From the NCBI GenBank assembly GCA_030549335.1, contig CM060183.1, positions 25,618,552-25,682,551 on the forward strand: a DNA stretch of 64,000 bases, written 5' to 3'. The position numbers were made by a program, and so were the translations under genes. The notes under the pieces are model-generated. The model did no database searches and had not been told where the DNA came from. It was given only the letters and a program-made list of their open reading frames with translations. Positions 11,092 through 23,601 of this stretch are shown piece by piece (positions within the stretch are counted from its first letter, which is position 1; every line of letters starts with the position of its first letter). The DNA is from Pontederia crassipes. Its lineage: Eukaryota; Streptophyta; Magnoliopsida; Commelinales; Pontederiaceae.

Positions 11092-12193
11092 TCAAAACAT
11101 ATAAAATGTGGACATACAAATTCCAGGAGGCAAGTTGTAAGGTGTAATAATGACTGACCAACATAAATAAGGAACTGAAGTCTGACCATATGGTGTAAAA
11201 CCATCTGCACATAATTCGAGCCTTATGTTTCTTTCATTACTTGCAAAATTTGGGTGGAGACAATCAAAATGTTTCCACGCTTCACCATCCGACGGGTGAA
11301 GCATGACACCATCAGAAGTATTATGCAGTGCATGCAACTTCATTTGTGACGCTGACCCCAGAGACAAGTACAGTCTTTTAAGTCTTAGAATAAGAGACGA
11401 GTAATGCATTCTCTTCACAGATGCTCGAGTCTTGTTAGTTGCTTTGTATCGTTCGGTCCCACAAAATTTGCATTATTTGAAATTGACGTCGTCACCATAA
11501 TATAACATACAATCATTGCGACAGCAATCTACTTTGGTTGAACCTAGGCCAAGTTTAGAAATAAGTCACTTTGTCCTATAATAATTTTCAGGAATGCGAG
11601 ACCCGGACGGTGTGACATCTTTTAAAATATCTATAAATGCATCAAAATATGCCTGTAAAATATTGTTATCGACTTTTAGATTCAAAATTCTAACAGTAAA
11701 TGATAATTCAGAATGAGTTTCGCACCCGGGCCACAAGGGTTGGCTCGAGGCATTTAGCAACTCCAAAAACCCAATTGCTTCTGCATTTTGGTGTCTCTTC
11801 ATCCTGTTCAAATCCTATGTGACCATACTCTGTTGCAGTGTCATAAACTAATTGTTGGTATCGCAAACTAAATCCTTCGTGAGGATCCACATAATGAAAT
11901 TCCTGATTTGCTACGCTTGTTGATGATGCTCCTTCACCTAAATCATCACAATGCCAATAATTTGGTTTGAACCCTTTTTTACACAGATGAATTTTAACTA
12001 TCTCTAACGATTGCAACTTTGTACTACAACATTTCATACAAAGACACTTAATTGTTCCTTCCCGTTGAAATTGCAAAGATTGAGAAGCCACACTTGTATA
12101 ATACTCAATGCCAACTATGAATCCTTGTGTCAAACCTCTACGTACGAAATTATTTCTATTGTACATCCATCGACGATCATTTGGTGAGAACAT
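11092..12193 (-). pseudogene. Broken TNP2-like CACTA transposase
   Basis: Three minus-strand frames line up in the order of a TNP2 transposase. The first (12193-11708) matches the N-terminal transposase-associated domain: MYNRNN, RRGLTQGF, IKCLCMKCCSTK with cysteines at regular spacing, then KGFKPNYW. The second (11811-11566) carries LNLKVDNNILQAYFDAFIDI and PSGSRIPENYY, the typical L-NLK...F---L--I...P---YxxK region. The third (11418-11092) has LRLKRLYLS, DGEAWKHFD, NIRLELCADGFTPYGQ and SVIITPYNLPPGICM. Frames change twice and the catalytic C-terminal half is absent, so no active enzyme can be made. Confidence 0.88.
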
Positions 12194-13033
12194 AATTTCT
12201 GCATCATTTGTAGGTTAGACTAATTAATTTTCTAAGTATTGGAATAAGAGGCAAATCATTTTTATCGCCAGACATTTCACGAATTTTACTCATTATTTTA
12301 ATGATGCTAAAAGTTGAAAAACTTTTATTATCATATATCTTAAATAAAAACAAAAAAATGAACATTAAAATTTGAAATATTTATTCCAATAAGAAAATTT
12401 GGAGACATGAAAAATGGGGGATTGGATTGCAAATTATCTAAACAAATAATTTTGAATAAAAAATGGTAACTATTGAATTTCATATCGCTGGCGGACATGT
12501 ATTTTAGACATCAAAATTAAATATCGCTATCACATGTCTCACTAAGAAACTTTGTGAATAATAAATGTTCTAAATAAAATATTAAAAAATCATTTTAAAC
12601 ATTTGCAATCTGAAATGAGACATTGATACTAATTAACAAAAAATAAAATAGAGAATCAAAAGATATTAGGTATTTTATAAATGACAACCAAATCATATTT
12701 GCCAACCAAATCGTTAAAATAATAATTTCTCAAAAATAAATAACTTACATATTTTGGAATGACACACAACACTGATAGAGATAAAATGAGAATTCCAATA
12801 ACCTGCACATAAGTATTAAAATGAGACATTGCTACTAATTAACAAAAAATTTAAACTGAACATTCTATATGGCCGGATGTGGCCGCGGTGGCTGGATCTG
12901 GATGCGGCGGCTGAATCTGGCCCCGGCGGTCGGATCTGGCCTCCGCGTCCGTGAGCGCCAGATCTGGCCACCGTGTCCGCGAGCGCCAGATCTGGCCGCT
13001 GCATCCGCGAACGGTGTGGCCAGTCGCCGGCTG

Positions 13034-13228
13034 GATCTGGTCGCGAGCGGCCAGATGTGGCTGACGCGGCCGGATCTGTCCGCGTCCGGCCGGATGTGGC
13101 CGACATGGACGGATCTGGCCGTGAGCAGCCAAATGCAGTCGACGTGGCCGGATCTGGTCGCGACTGGCCGAATGCGGCTGACGCGACCGGTTCTGGCCGC
13201 GAGCAGCCGAATGCAGCCGCCGCGGCCG
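13034..13228. repeat. Five tandem 39-bp units in the GC-rich block of the CACTA element
   Basis: The minus-strand translation repeats every 13 residues (RPRRLHSAARGQN, RSRQPHSASRDQI, RPRRLHLAAHGQI, RPCRPHPAGRGQI, RPRQPHLAARDQI). The DNA motif is ggccgxatctggccgcgagc-like. The regular frame follows from the period being a multiple of three and does not prove coding. Confidence 0.85.
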
Positions 13229-13639
13229 ATTCTGACCGACGATGGTCGGATCGAACGGGGCCATGGGGAAGGGCTCAGGGGAGCGGGTGGAAGGGGGTGG
13301 TCAAACGTACCTACGGCCGGCGGCGGAGCGGTGGCAGTGAGGGGACGGTGGCAGAGCCGAACGGTTGCAGGGACAGGGCAGCGATGGACCGGTGCGGTTG
13401 CAGCGGCGACGGAGCAGGGCAGAGCAGAGCGGCGGACCTTCGGACCAGGCAATGGCGGACAGGGGCGGCCGGCAATGTGCAACTTGCAGGGGAAGGCGGC
13501 GGCACAGCAACACAATCGTAGTGACAGCCGGAACGAAAATTGCTGGTGGAGCGAACGTGGGTGGCCGGATGGAAGTCGTAGAGGGAGAAAAAAATGAAGG
13601 ACGAAACGGAAGGGTCGGCTACTTATAGGGGGAGGTTGT

Positions 13640-15490
13640 CAATTTTTTACGGTAAGAATCATCGAAAAGTAAATAAATAATATAAAATATTAATTCAAAT
13701 TTCAACAGTTCTGATTGCTGAAAGTTTCAACCGAAAGTTTCGACGGCTTAAACCGTCGAAACTTAAAAAATATACATTACTAGATATATATATATATATA
13801 TTACCGTTACATATATAATATAGTATATCTTACATTTCCAAGGGCCGAACCGTAAAAAATAATAAATAATATTAAATGTCAATTAAAATTCTGACGATTT
13901 TGACCGCTGAAACTTTCGACGGTTCAATGAACCATCGTAACTTTCAATGGCTCAAACCGACGAAACATAAAGAATATATATTCCTAGACATGTTATCGTT
14001 ACATATATAATATAGTATATATTATGTTTCAATGGTAAACGTAAATAAATAATATAAAATATCACTTCAAATTCTGACGATTTGAACCGTTGAAAGTTTC
14101 GACGGTTCCAAGAACCATCAAAAGTTTCGGCAGCCGGATCCGTCAGAAAATAAAAAAAATATTAGCAGATATATTACTGTTATATATATAATATATGTAA
14201 TCTAAGGTACCGACGGTCAGAACCGTCGGAACGTAAGAAATAATATATAAATTCAAATTTCGACGGTTGCAACTGTTGGAAGTTTCGACGGTTTGTCAAA
14301 CCCTCGATCAACGGCTCAAGCCGTCAGAATAAAAAGATTTTTTTTATATTAATAGGTATATTGTCGTTACATAAAAAACATTATCTAACGTTCCGACGAC
14401 TCCTATAAAATATTAATTCAAATTCGGACGTTCCGAATCGTTGGAGGTTTCGAAAATTTCGAAGGTCCTGACCGTCATAGGACTCATTCTTTATTAATTT
14501 AATAGGTATAATATATATTATTCAATATTTTGACAGTTAGAACCGTCAAAAGTGAAATTACTAAAATATAGTATTAACTCACTTTATTATAATATCAACA
14601 TATATCGTTGAAATCTTAATTAATTCAATTTTAATTATATGTATGTCGATAATCTTTGATGACACTTCGTTGTGTAATTGAAAAGTAAGAAATGACATAT
14701 CGTGATACAACTTCTTATATACGAAAGAACTTATATACATGACATATAATCGTTGACTTAATTATATATTCTATATGAATGGATGACTCTATATATAGTT
14801 TTAAGTACTTATATATAGAGTACTAGTGAACTCATTTATACGGATGAATCTATCGTATCTGAGGAATATATAGACTTACCAATTTCTAAGTAGATTTATC
14901 GTCAAATTATTATAAAAATATATACATTGTACATCGACTACAATGTATATATATTAATCTTATAATAACATTAACGACGATTGTAACCGTTGAAAGTAGC
15001 GACGGGTGTAGAACCGTCAAATTTGAGCCGTCGATAAATGACATGAAAAAGTAATCACAAATACAATGTCGGATTACATTATAATCAACAACATTATATT
15101 ATATTAATGGGATGAAACTATATGGAATGTGTAATAATAATGGTACCGCCGGTTGCAATTGCGAAAATATCGACGGGTAAAGATCCGTCGAAACTTTAGA
15201 TGGACCAAGTCGTTGAAAAATACTATTAAAATAATAGCACGTTCATCCACCTTACTTTGACGGTTACGACCATCTTAAATTTCGATGGACGTTGATCCCT
15301 CTAAAGTTTTGATGATTTTAACCGTCGAAACTTTCGATTGTTTGTTAACCGTCGAAAGTTTAGACGGTCGCAACTATCGAAAAACTCTCCGTCCATACTT
15401 ACGAAGGATATCTTTATCCGTCGAAAATTTCTTCGGTACTTCAGAAGGAATTATGCCCGTCGAAAATGAGCCGTCAAAAAATGACGTTTT
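13640..15490. repeat. CACTA subterminal palindromic repeats
   Basis: Many copies of a (T/A)TTCGACGGTT ... AACCGTCGAAA motif occur in both orientations, often paired as hairpins (for example tttcgacggcttaaaccgtc at about 13736-13757, and pairs near 14095-14125, 14210-14235 and 15300-15365). Such motifs are the usual binding sites for the CACTA-encoded DNA-binding protein next to the termini. Copies vary, as expected of an old element. Confidence 0.8.
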
Positions 15491-15550
15491 TCTTGTAGTG
15501 GATGTGCATAGATGTTGAAATTGTTTAATAAAGTTGTATAAGATTTAACC

Positions 15551-15573
15551 TATCAAGTGGCATGTGTTAGAAA
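15551..15573 (+). repeat. Right copy of the 23-bp direct repeat
   Basis: Identical to 10471-10493. It lies 50 bp outside the CACTA terminus at 15500. Confidence 0.95.
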
Positions 15574-18150
15574 GTGTGAACAAGAATACAATATATGAAT
15601 ATTGTATGTCATGATATTTTAACTAAATCTTGGCACATATATATATATATATATATTTGTATCTCTTCTATGTATTCACAAGTAATTTCACATTAAGGTA
15701 GAAGGTTTTGTCAATTTTATTATAAAAATTAGAATTAAATTGTAGTAATTAATGATGTTAATTGATCACTAGCTGATCACAATAAGTTTTTATCCCATTT
15801 TCTAGTCAATTCACCCATATCGAGCCCTCATTTTACCTAACTTTTGACCAATTATGCTTGGAATGCAATGGATTGTGATAATTAGCTGATCATTCTCATT
15901 TTAAATTTAATTCCATGTGCATAGAGTTCTGAATTGCTAAAATCCATAAAGTTATCAATTCTATGCCAAGTTATCATTTTTTGGGCAAGTTATCATTTCA
16001 AGTTATGAATTTATCATTTTACTAATTGAGCTGATTTTTAGTGGCCATCCTACCCTAAATCCCTTGCCATCATGACTCAATCATATTTGGATAATCACTG
16101 TTCAGTTTATGCAAAGTTATCACCCCATTTTAAAGGTTATCATTCTTAGTGTCAAGTTATCACTTTTAGGGCAAAATTGTCATTTTAGTGTGTAGGACCA
16201 CTATTTCTGCATAACAACATTAAGCAATTGTCCAATTGTTGTCCTAAACTCCTTGCTACCATGAATTAATCATATTTAGATAGCCACAATTGAATTTGGA
16301 CAAGTTATCATTTTATGCACAAAGTTATCATTCCGGGTTCAAAAGTTATCATTTTCAACTATGGATTTCATTCCTGCACAATATCAAATCCCATTTGATG
16401 ATAGGACTGATAATTATTGCTGTTTTAATCCTTATTTGTTAGAATCCTATTGAAGGACTTTGATGCTTGCAGTTTTGGCCTTTCTAGCAGGGAAAAGAGA
16501 GCTACACAAAGAGGAAAAAGGAGGGGGGACCACTTGCTTTTTGGCTGTCCAAAAAGCTGTCACTGCAGATATTTTCTGGACCAGGACACTTGACATGATC
16601 AAGGCACAAGGGAACATTCTCATCTGCATCCAAGGGTGGAGGAAGGTCATATATAAGCTGAGAAACCAGAAGGAGGAGGGGGGCTGGCCATTGCAGGATT
16701 TTGAGCAGGAAGGAAGCAAGGGTTTGGAGCTGAAGTGAAGTGATGGCAATTCTGATTTCTCCTGTGGACATACTAGATTCAAGGATGTTTTGTATCTGCT
16801 TCCTCCTCTATTTTGTTTCAAATTTTGTAACAATGAGGAGCTAAATCCCATTTCTCCTAGGATAAGGTAGTAGTCTAGTTTAATTATGGATGGATATGGA
16901 CAAATCTAAATTCCTGCACTGATTTACTAATTTCTGATTTTCTGATTTTGTGGATTCTGAACTCATATGAATTTATTTTTGTCATTGTAAGATCCTACTT
17001 GTATTTACAACTGAGAAGTTGTCCTTTGATTTACTCTTTGTTCATAAATGAATCAAGAACCAATGTCAAGTTTCTAGATTCAATCCCAATTAGGAATCTG
17101 ATTTTTTGATTTCTGAAATCTGTTTTCCCATTTCTGATTTCTAAATTGTTAAATCTGTTTTCATCATTGTGGAGCCCTGATTTCTTAGTAGCTAAGAAGC
17201 TAATTTTTAGGTTCCTTCTTGTTCAGAAATGAATCAAGATACAATGGTAATTCCAAGGTTTCAATCCTTGAAATGTTGCAAACTATCCATTGCTGATTTT
17301 TTTTTTATTTTCAAATCTGATTTTCAAATCTGTTTTGTGAATTTGTGGAATCTGCCTTGTTATTGTTAAACCCTTGATTCATTTAATCGAGGTGAACTTA
17401 AGGTTTTCTTGCTGTTCAGAGATGGACTAAGAAGCAATTGCATGTGCTGAGTTCCCATATGTAATTATGTGCTGATTTTATCCAATTCATTAGTGATAAT
17501 GTGGATTTCATTTCCATTTGCAGCTGAGAGACTGATTTAAAATCCTCTTGTAGTTTAGAGATAAACCAAGAAGCATTAGCACTAATGTTGGATTGATTTC
17601 ATTCCTGTTTAGTTAATTGAAGTAATTTCCTCATATTTAAAGTGCAATTGATTGTTATCATTTCAGATTTCACTAAATTGCCAAAAATCAACAAGGAACT
17701 TGAGTTTGAGCCTAATGATAACTTGATATTCAGTAGGGATCTTCCTCTAATTCAATCTGGCTAACAATTATATGACAATATATTAATTAGTGTTGGACTA
17801 ATTGAACTGTGAGAGCAGCCATGTTTAAGGTTGAATCAAATTTGACTAAAAATTGATAATTTGTTCCATTCCATCCATAATTAAGTTAGATGAATCTCAA
17901 CTCTTAGGAGAACCTTCCTATAGATAAATCCTTTTAGCCCTTAGTTTAGCATTTATAATTCAGTTTAGATAAATTTTCAAAAATCTAAAAATAGTTATCA
18001 TTTTGCCATAATAAAAAATATGTTTTCACTTTCTTTTCAATTTTTTGTTTTTGCCACTTAAAGTTTAGGTTAGTCTAGATTATTTTAGGGAGTCTTTGGC
18101 TTCAAATCACTGTGGATACGACATTTGGGTATATTATAATTGACATGTAT
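15574..18150 (+). mobile_element. Retroelement-derived DNA, possibly a Ty3/gypsy LTR
   Basis: The block has intermediate GC and no credible gene. Near its right end it has ctgtggatacgac (18108-18120) followed by gggtatattata, a phrase common just before the 3' end of Athila/Tat-type gypsy LTRs. The middle (16500-17580) has several paraphrased segments on the theme gttcagaaatgaatcaaga...caatg and tgatttctgattt. Frames at 16447-16851 have no recognisable domain. The ends were not defined. Confidence 0.3.
15950..16380 (+). repeat. Interspersed aagttatcatt motif array
   Basis: About ten copies of (a)agttatca(t/c)tt recur at irregular 13-40-bp spacing in two clusters (15950-16020 and 16110-16360), each followed by a variable short tail. 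This is a degenerate short-period repeat. Confidence 0.65.
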
Positions 18151-18339
18151 ACTTACAGCAGAGAGTGAATTAGGGAGTTAAATCAAAAATTAAAAAATTT
18201 GAATTTTGACCCCAAAATCAATAAGTTATCACTATATTCCCCAATATCACTATCATTAATCTATGATATTGGATGTTGTCTTTCAATGCTTGCATCGTCT
18301 TACAACTCATTGGAGTTGAGCATTCTGAATCGGGGAGAA

Positions 18340-18760
18340 TTAATGATGCGGAAAAAGATTAATGTCATAGATATTTTGCTCATGATGAATTATTAGTTTT
18401 TTTTGTGAGCATTCTACCTATAGTTTAATTAGGAGCCCTTGAAAGTTCTCGTTATATTAGATTTTTCTAATTAATTTTTCTAGTTATTTGGTATGGGATG
18501 TTTAGAACTCCCGTAAATACCTTGTATGATTCCATTGAAATTATGCTTTGATGAATCAAAATACATTACTTTTTTACATATATTAGTTAATTCCTAGGTG
18601 GAATATTAGGTTTAAGAGTAGGTTAACTTAAAAGAATTTCTTTTGTGAATTTTTATTGACTCTAATGCAGCTTGTTTAAATTCAAATGCATGTTTAAGTT
18701 TTCTCCTACGATTAATTCAACTTTACATGGGTTTAGTGTTAAGAGAATCTCTCAGGACTG
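18340..18760 (+). mobile_element. Ty1/copia-like LTR fragment related to the 761-bp tandem unit
   Basis: The run ttttgctcatgatg, accta tag, ctagttatttggtatggga, agttaattcctaggtggaa and ttaacttaaaagaatttctt parallels the first half of the 3318-5600 unit with many differences. The pattern resembles the transcribed part of plant copia LTRs. Confidence 0.5.
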
Positions 18761-21700
18761 CTTTGGAAGAAAAGTTGAATAATGAGAGCCTGGCTTTTAA
18801 GGAGCAACTCATTCTCTGTTCTCATTGAGTTACTTCATGCTGTTAAAAGTAGGTTTGATTATTCAAAGAGAATATTTAAATTATTACATGATCTAGTAGA
18901 TCCTCTGATCTTTTCTATGCATACTTGAATCCTAGTCGTGCTGGACTTTAGTGTTTGTTTTTGCATATTATGTGCAATTCCTCTCTTTGAATGAATGAAA
19001 AATCAATCCAGGAACCCACATGGAGCATCTAAAACTGCATTTGTTTCTTTGAAAAATAAATTAGATGTATTTTGTTTTCCCATGTTCGTTTAAGTATTAT
19101 AAATAAATATAAAGTATACACTACTTGGATGTCATTCTGACGATAATTTTTTTTTCCAAATTTCTATACAATTTGCAAGATTTGTATTTCTTTGACAAAA
19201 ACCGGAAACAAAATTCTGGCTAAAATCCTTGCAGCTTTACCTTTGATCTCTAGATAGAACATGCAAATAAAAGGTCGTTCCAGTTTCGGTAAGGGAGGAA
19301 CTTTGTTCTCTCTTTGTTTGTAGAAAACTGGTCGACTCTGGCTCTATCGGTGGCCAGGTTTTCTTGCCAGTTATAAGCCCTTATACCAACTTATTGTTTA
19401 ATGGTCTTCTCAATTGCTTCTACTGTCAGCAAATTCTCTGTGGAAGTTGGAATGGATTGGTCATCGTTCACAAAAAAGTATACTAAACAGTGATAACTTG
19501 GTTGGTGTTTTGCTGCCTCTTGATTCCACTATCTCACACCTCACAGGTTGACCTTCATTGGGACAATGTATTGGCGTAGCCGCAACAATGTATGATTGGT
19601 TCTAAAGTCTAAACCATAAATGAAGGTATCAAGCCCCTTAATTTTTTTAATAATTATTGTATTATTTTTAAGTAAAAAATAAAGATGTCGCATTATAAAA
19701 ATAGGTAGATTGAAAAACAAAATTATATTATTTTGAATTAAAGATACTTTAATTTATGAGTTGATGTGTTATTTCATTATTAATATTAATGCAATTAAGT
19801 TACTAGTAATTTCATTTTTATTTTCGTTTTTCACTTGCTGTAATTTATCTCATTAATTGTGCATCTAACCACTAATTTGTAACGCTAAACTTAATTTCCT
19901 TTTCTTTTATCGATTCTTCTTGAATTTTATTCACATTTTCTTTCAATAATTAACAATATCCAAATTATTATTATTCATAAATGTTACATATAGAAATCAT
20001 TTTTTATTTGTTGACTCCATAAATTAATGGATTACAAAACTTTATAGAAGGTTAAAATATAATATATTTTTTTTTGTCGTAAGATATATTTTTGCTTTTA
20101 CGTCTTCTCTTGGCGGTAAGAATTGAACTCAAACCTCACTTAGAACATGATTCAGAACCTTTGTTTCTCATTATTGTTTATCAAGCTTTTTATTAACGCC
20201 AATTCCACAAAGTGGGAAAAGGCTGGCAAAAGAAGGCGGTCCGATGACGACGTAAAACGATTCCAAGAATTTGATGAGCAATCGCCATATGACTGATGAC
20301 AATTAGGACAGGTCGGATCACGGATCAATTCGTGAATCTATTGGAACTCTTTTGGGTTAAGTCGATTTATTTTTTAATTTTAAAATATAAAAATATAAAA
20401 ATAAAATATAAAGATATTTAAAAAATATTTTTATATTTAAAAATACTTTATTTCATATTTAAAATAAAATAATAAACATTTTTTATTTTTAAAAAAAATT
20501 AAAAAATGATGTTCTATTAATCAAACCATCTCGAATTGGATCGTAGTACAAGAAAATAAGAAACTCAATTCGATTTAATCAAATTTTAATCGGATCGAGT
20601 CGAATTAATTTATGTGTCACATCAAATTCGATCTGTGAACAATATATTAGTAGGGTCGCAACATTGTAATGAGCTCGTCTTCCGTGTCAGACAATTATAC
20701 AATATTTTTTGAGGTTATTTTATCTAATATAAGAAAATTAAAGATAAATCATGGCACAATTCAAATTTAAACCTTTGAGTCTTTGACATCTAAAAAAATA
20801 ATGATACCGTAATTTAATTACTTCATCTTGCTAAAAGCAACAACGTTGTACAAAAAAGACGGGTATATATTTTGATAACCAGCAGATCTTGTCAAGGTCG
20901 GTTGGATAGGAAAAGGGCATAGTACAATTGTGCACCATTGTATTCCAAAATTTAGAGATTAAGAATTTGAATTTCATTAATAAAATTTATTTATCCTTTT
21001 AATTTTAATAATTTTTTTCCCATGAGATCCATAAATCTTCCTTCATAAAGACTAATTGGATTACCCTCTATGTACAATAACTTTGCATCAGGGTGATGTT
21101 CATATATATATTTTCTTACGATATGTGGATATTCTTAAAAATTGTCAAAGTCAGTGTTGTCAGGATCAGTCGCTCCTGCAATAATGCCACTTAGCAGACT
21201 TGTGCTGATTTTTTTAACGAGAGAACTCCCCAACAGGGAAAACTTAATCGGTCTGACTGCGACCATAAAAAAACAAAACGGAAATATAAATCACATTCAA
21301 TAATTCTACCGGATTCAACATTAGCAACATATCAGAAAGTGCCGAACTTTATTTGACAATCGGTGCTTCCCCGAAGCTGCTTAAAAGGCTCAACATTTGA
21401 TCCCTGACATCTTGAACCTTATTTGACCTTGAATTGTCTTCGACTAAGAGCTATAAGCGTCCATTACATGTTCAATTCAATGTGATTAACTAGTTCATTG
21501 TTAATTTATACACAAGAAAAATTATGCATCGTAAAAAAATTTAAAAAATTTGTGACGCAAAATTTTATTAGATGAAATATCAAATTACTTTCTCTTTGGA
21601 CCCTTATAAAATTTATATACACACTCTTTTTTATAAATAATAGAAATTACAAATTTGCGGTAAAAAAAATAAGACATATTTTGTGATAAAAAAATAAATT

Positions 21701-22560
21701 AATTTTTTAATAATCTCGTAATAAACACAGATATAAAGTGGACATACTAGCCCATTTCAACAACACATGTTACTGAAAAAAAATGTAATCCCAATATCAT
21801 TGGACTGAAATTCATATAATGAAACTTTACAAGGATGAAAAAGAACTAAAAAATTTGTCGTCAAATAACAGAACCAACTCCTTTCAAAGAGTTCCCGCAA
21901 GAAATTTCAAGGATGTCAAGAAACAAAGAATTTAAGATATAATAAGCAATTAGAACTATGCTACTTACAGGTCCAATTTTTCCCATTGCTTTGAGAAATT
22001 ATGTTGCTGAAATCAAATCATCAAAAGAATGAAGAAATACAATAGTTTAGTCATGTTAATGTTTTAAAACATGTTAACGAACAAGTTTTCTTTTATTTGA
22101 AGTTTGGATCGAATTTTCAGTTGGAGTAGGAGAAAGACATTATTAACATTCCTTGTTTACCCGATCGAGTTTTCAAGAACTAAAATCTATGGCGAAAAAG
22201 GCAATCATAAGCCGGCTGCATGCACTCCGGCATTCATACGCTACGTGTTGTTTGCAAAAAATATGCACTTACTTCTAAAATGATTGAGAAGTAATTAATG
22301 ATCCATATTGACTGGTTTCATACTCTTATTAAATAATTGTATAAATTAAATTATTTATTTATTGATATTGTACGAAAATTAATCTTAGGTATCAAAGTTT
22401 AAATTTATGATTATGCTACCATTCAAGTACAATTTCCTATATGTATCCATGATTTAATTCAATATATGGTTAATTCCCATATATAATGGATCACAACTAT
22501 ATATTTAAAATTCGATGATTAAATTAAACTTCACAAGATATCGGTGACTGAAAGAGTAAC
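18761..22560. other. AT-rich intergenic DNA downstream of the VQ gene
   Basis: No gene was seen. 20.3-20.64 kb has an AT-only core between cgaattggatcg-type flanks. A segment near 20.93-21.1 kb has a box-B-like gaatttgaatttc but no convincing box A, so I do not call a SINE. Confidence 0.45.
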
Positions 22561-22781
22561 TTACTACGTAGCCTTAATCTGCATGTAATAAAATGAAACC
22601 CCTTCCTGTTTATTTTTCAAAAAATCAATCTTTATTTCTTCCAAACTACGTACCAATCTGCACAATATGTACGCAATACAATGACATATATAGGCAACAG
22701 TGATAAATTAGTAACAGAAGAATCTAAAAGACGTCGATACAAGAATCGATAGAGAAGAAAATACTAATGGCTGTGCCATCC

Positions 22782-23465
22782 TTAAATATTGCTCATTGAA
22801 GCAACTGCGCCGGGGCTCATGATAGTGGAGAAAGAGCTCCAAACGGTGCTCTCCGGATACAATGCGGTCAGCCAGAACTCCGCTGCTTCACTACAGCCAA
22901 CCATGGCGGCCTGGGTCGACGGTACTGCGCCATATCCGTCGACTTGGCGAACCAGTGATCCGCCGTCCCACCTCGCCACGACGTCGTGATCGAATGTTAA
23001 CTCGGACGGCACATTTTGCAGCATATAGGGCTCTAAGTTAAGTTGTATGGAAGAAGCTATGGACACCATATCGTCGTCTCCTTGAAACTGAAGACTACTG
23101 TCATGATACGGTGGCGACCTCGTCACTGGTGTTGCATCAAGTGCCGCCGGCGGCGGCGGCGGCAGCGCAGCAGCAGCAGCAGCAGCTCTCTTCGACGTCT
23201 TCTGTGCTGCCTGCGAAGGCTGCGGCGCGCCGGTGAGTCTCTGAACCAAGTGACGGAACTCCCGGGGATCCGCGCGATACACCCGAAACAACGGCACGGC
23301 CTCGTGCCGCCTCCCCGGCTTCATGGCAGGCTTGCGCACGGCGCGGAGGGACGCGGCGTGCGGAGGCAACGCCGGCCGCGGCTCCTGCGTCGCTTTGAGT
23401 TGCTGGTGTGCGGTCGGAACGTGGAGAGGAGTTGGGATCATTTCCAACTGCAGGAAGCTCTCCAT
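22782..23465 (-). CDS. VQ-motif-containing protein
   Basis: This is an intact, intronless frame of 227 residues, within the usual 100-250-residue range of plant VQ proteins. The defining motif FxxxVQxxTG appears as FRHLVQRLTG at residues 70-79, preceded by VPLFRVYRADPRE. VQ proteins are plant transcriptional cofactors that bind WRKY factors (and in some cases other regulators or MAP kinases) through this motif, usually in the nucleus. The remainder is low-complexity: a basic patch RKPAMKPGRRHE (44-55), an alanine run (94-100), a proline run (102-106) and an acidic/serine middle (127-140). The C-terminus has a hydrophobic AAEFWLTALYPES segment. The start is the first ATG after a TATA box 53-59 bp upstream. 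The frame is GC-rich in its first half. The motif is diagnostic for the family; which WRKY partner it has cannot be read from sequence. Confidence 0.92.
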   Translation of the reverse strand: MESFLQLEMIPTPLHVPTAHQQLKATQEPRPALPPHAASLRAVRKPAMKPGRRHEAVPLFRVYRADPREFRHLVQRLTGAPQPSQAAQKTSKRAAAAAAALPPPPPAALDATPVTRSPPYHDSSLQFQGDDDMVSIASSIQLNLEPYMLQNVPSELTFDHDVVARWDGGSLVRQVDGYGAVPSTQAAMVGCSEAAEFWLTALYPESTVWSSFSTIMSPGAVASMSNI

Positions 23466-23517
23466 TTCGACTTTCTGATATGTCTGGTAAAACCGTTGGG
23501 ACCGAGAGGGGGTCGTA

Positions 23518-23524
23518 TTATATA
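23518..23524 (-). promoter_or_regulatory. TATA box of the VQ gene
   Basis: On the minus strand this reads GCTATATAATAC, 53-59 bp upstream of the ATG. It places transcription start near 23490 and gives a leader of about 25 nt. Confidence 0.65.
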
Positions 23525-23601
23525 GCGGTCGAGGGCGTGCATCGCTTGCTGGCGTGGCGTAATCATGACATGGCGGCTGCGCATTTCGACGCCCGCGTCC
23601 A

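Larger units (their letters stand above)
10494..15500 (-). mobile_element. Truncated CACTA (En/Spm-type) transposon
   Basis: The right end, read on the minus strand, starts CACTACAAGAAAAACGTC, a classical CACTA terminus. Going inward come a 1.85-kb zone of subterminal palindromes (13640-15490), a GC-rich block with a 39-bp array (12860-13620), an intron-like AT-rich stretch (12194-12850), transposase remnants (11092-12193) and further exons (10511-10825). No matching CACTA terminus was found on the left and no 3-bp target duplication could be paired, so the 3' end is missing. The transposase frame is broken, so the copy is not autonomous. Confidence 0.85.

Noticed and set aside
12869..13597. 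242-residue frame in the CACTA GC block
   Set aside because: Dominated by a 39-bp tandem array and open in several frames; no domain.
20930..21110. Possible tRNA-derived SINEs here and near 25310 and 59930
   Set aside because: Box-B-like gttcaaatcc or ttcgaatttc is present, but no box A at the right distance, no tail and no target duplication.
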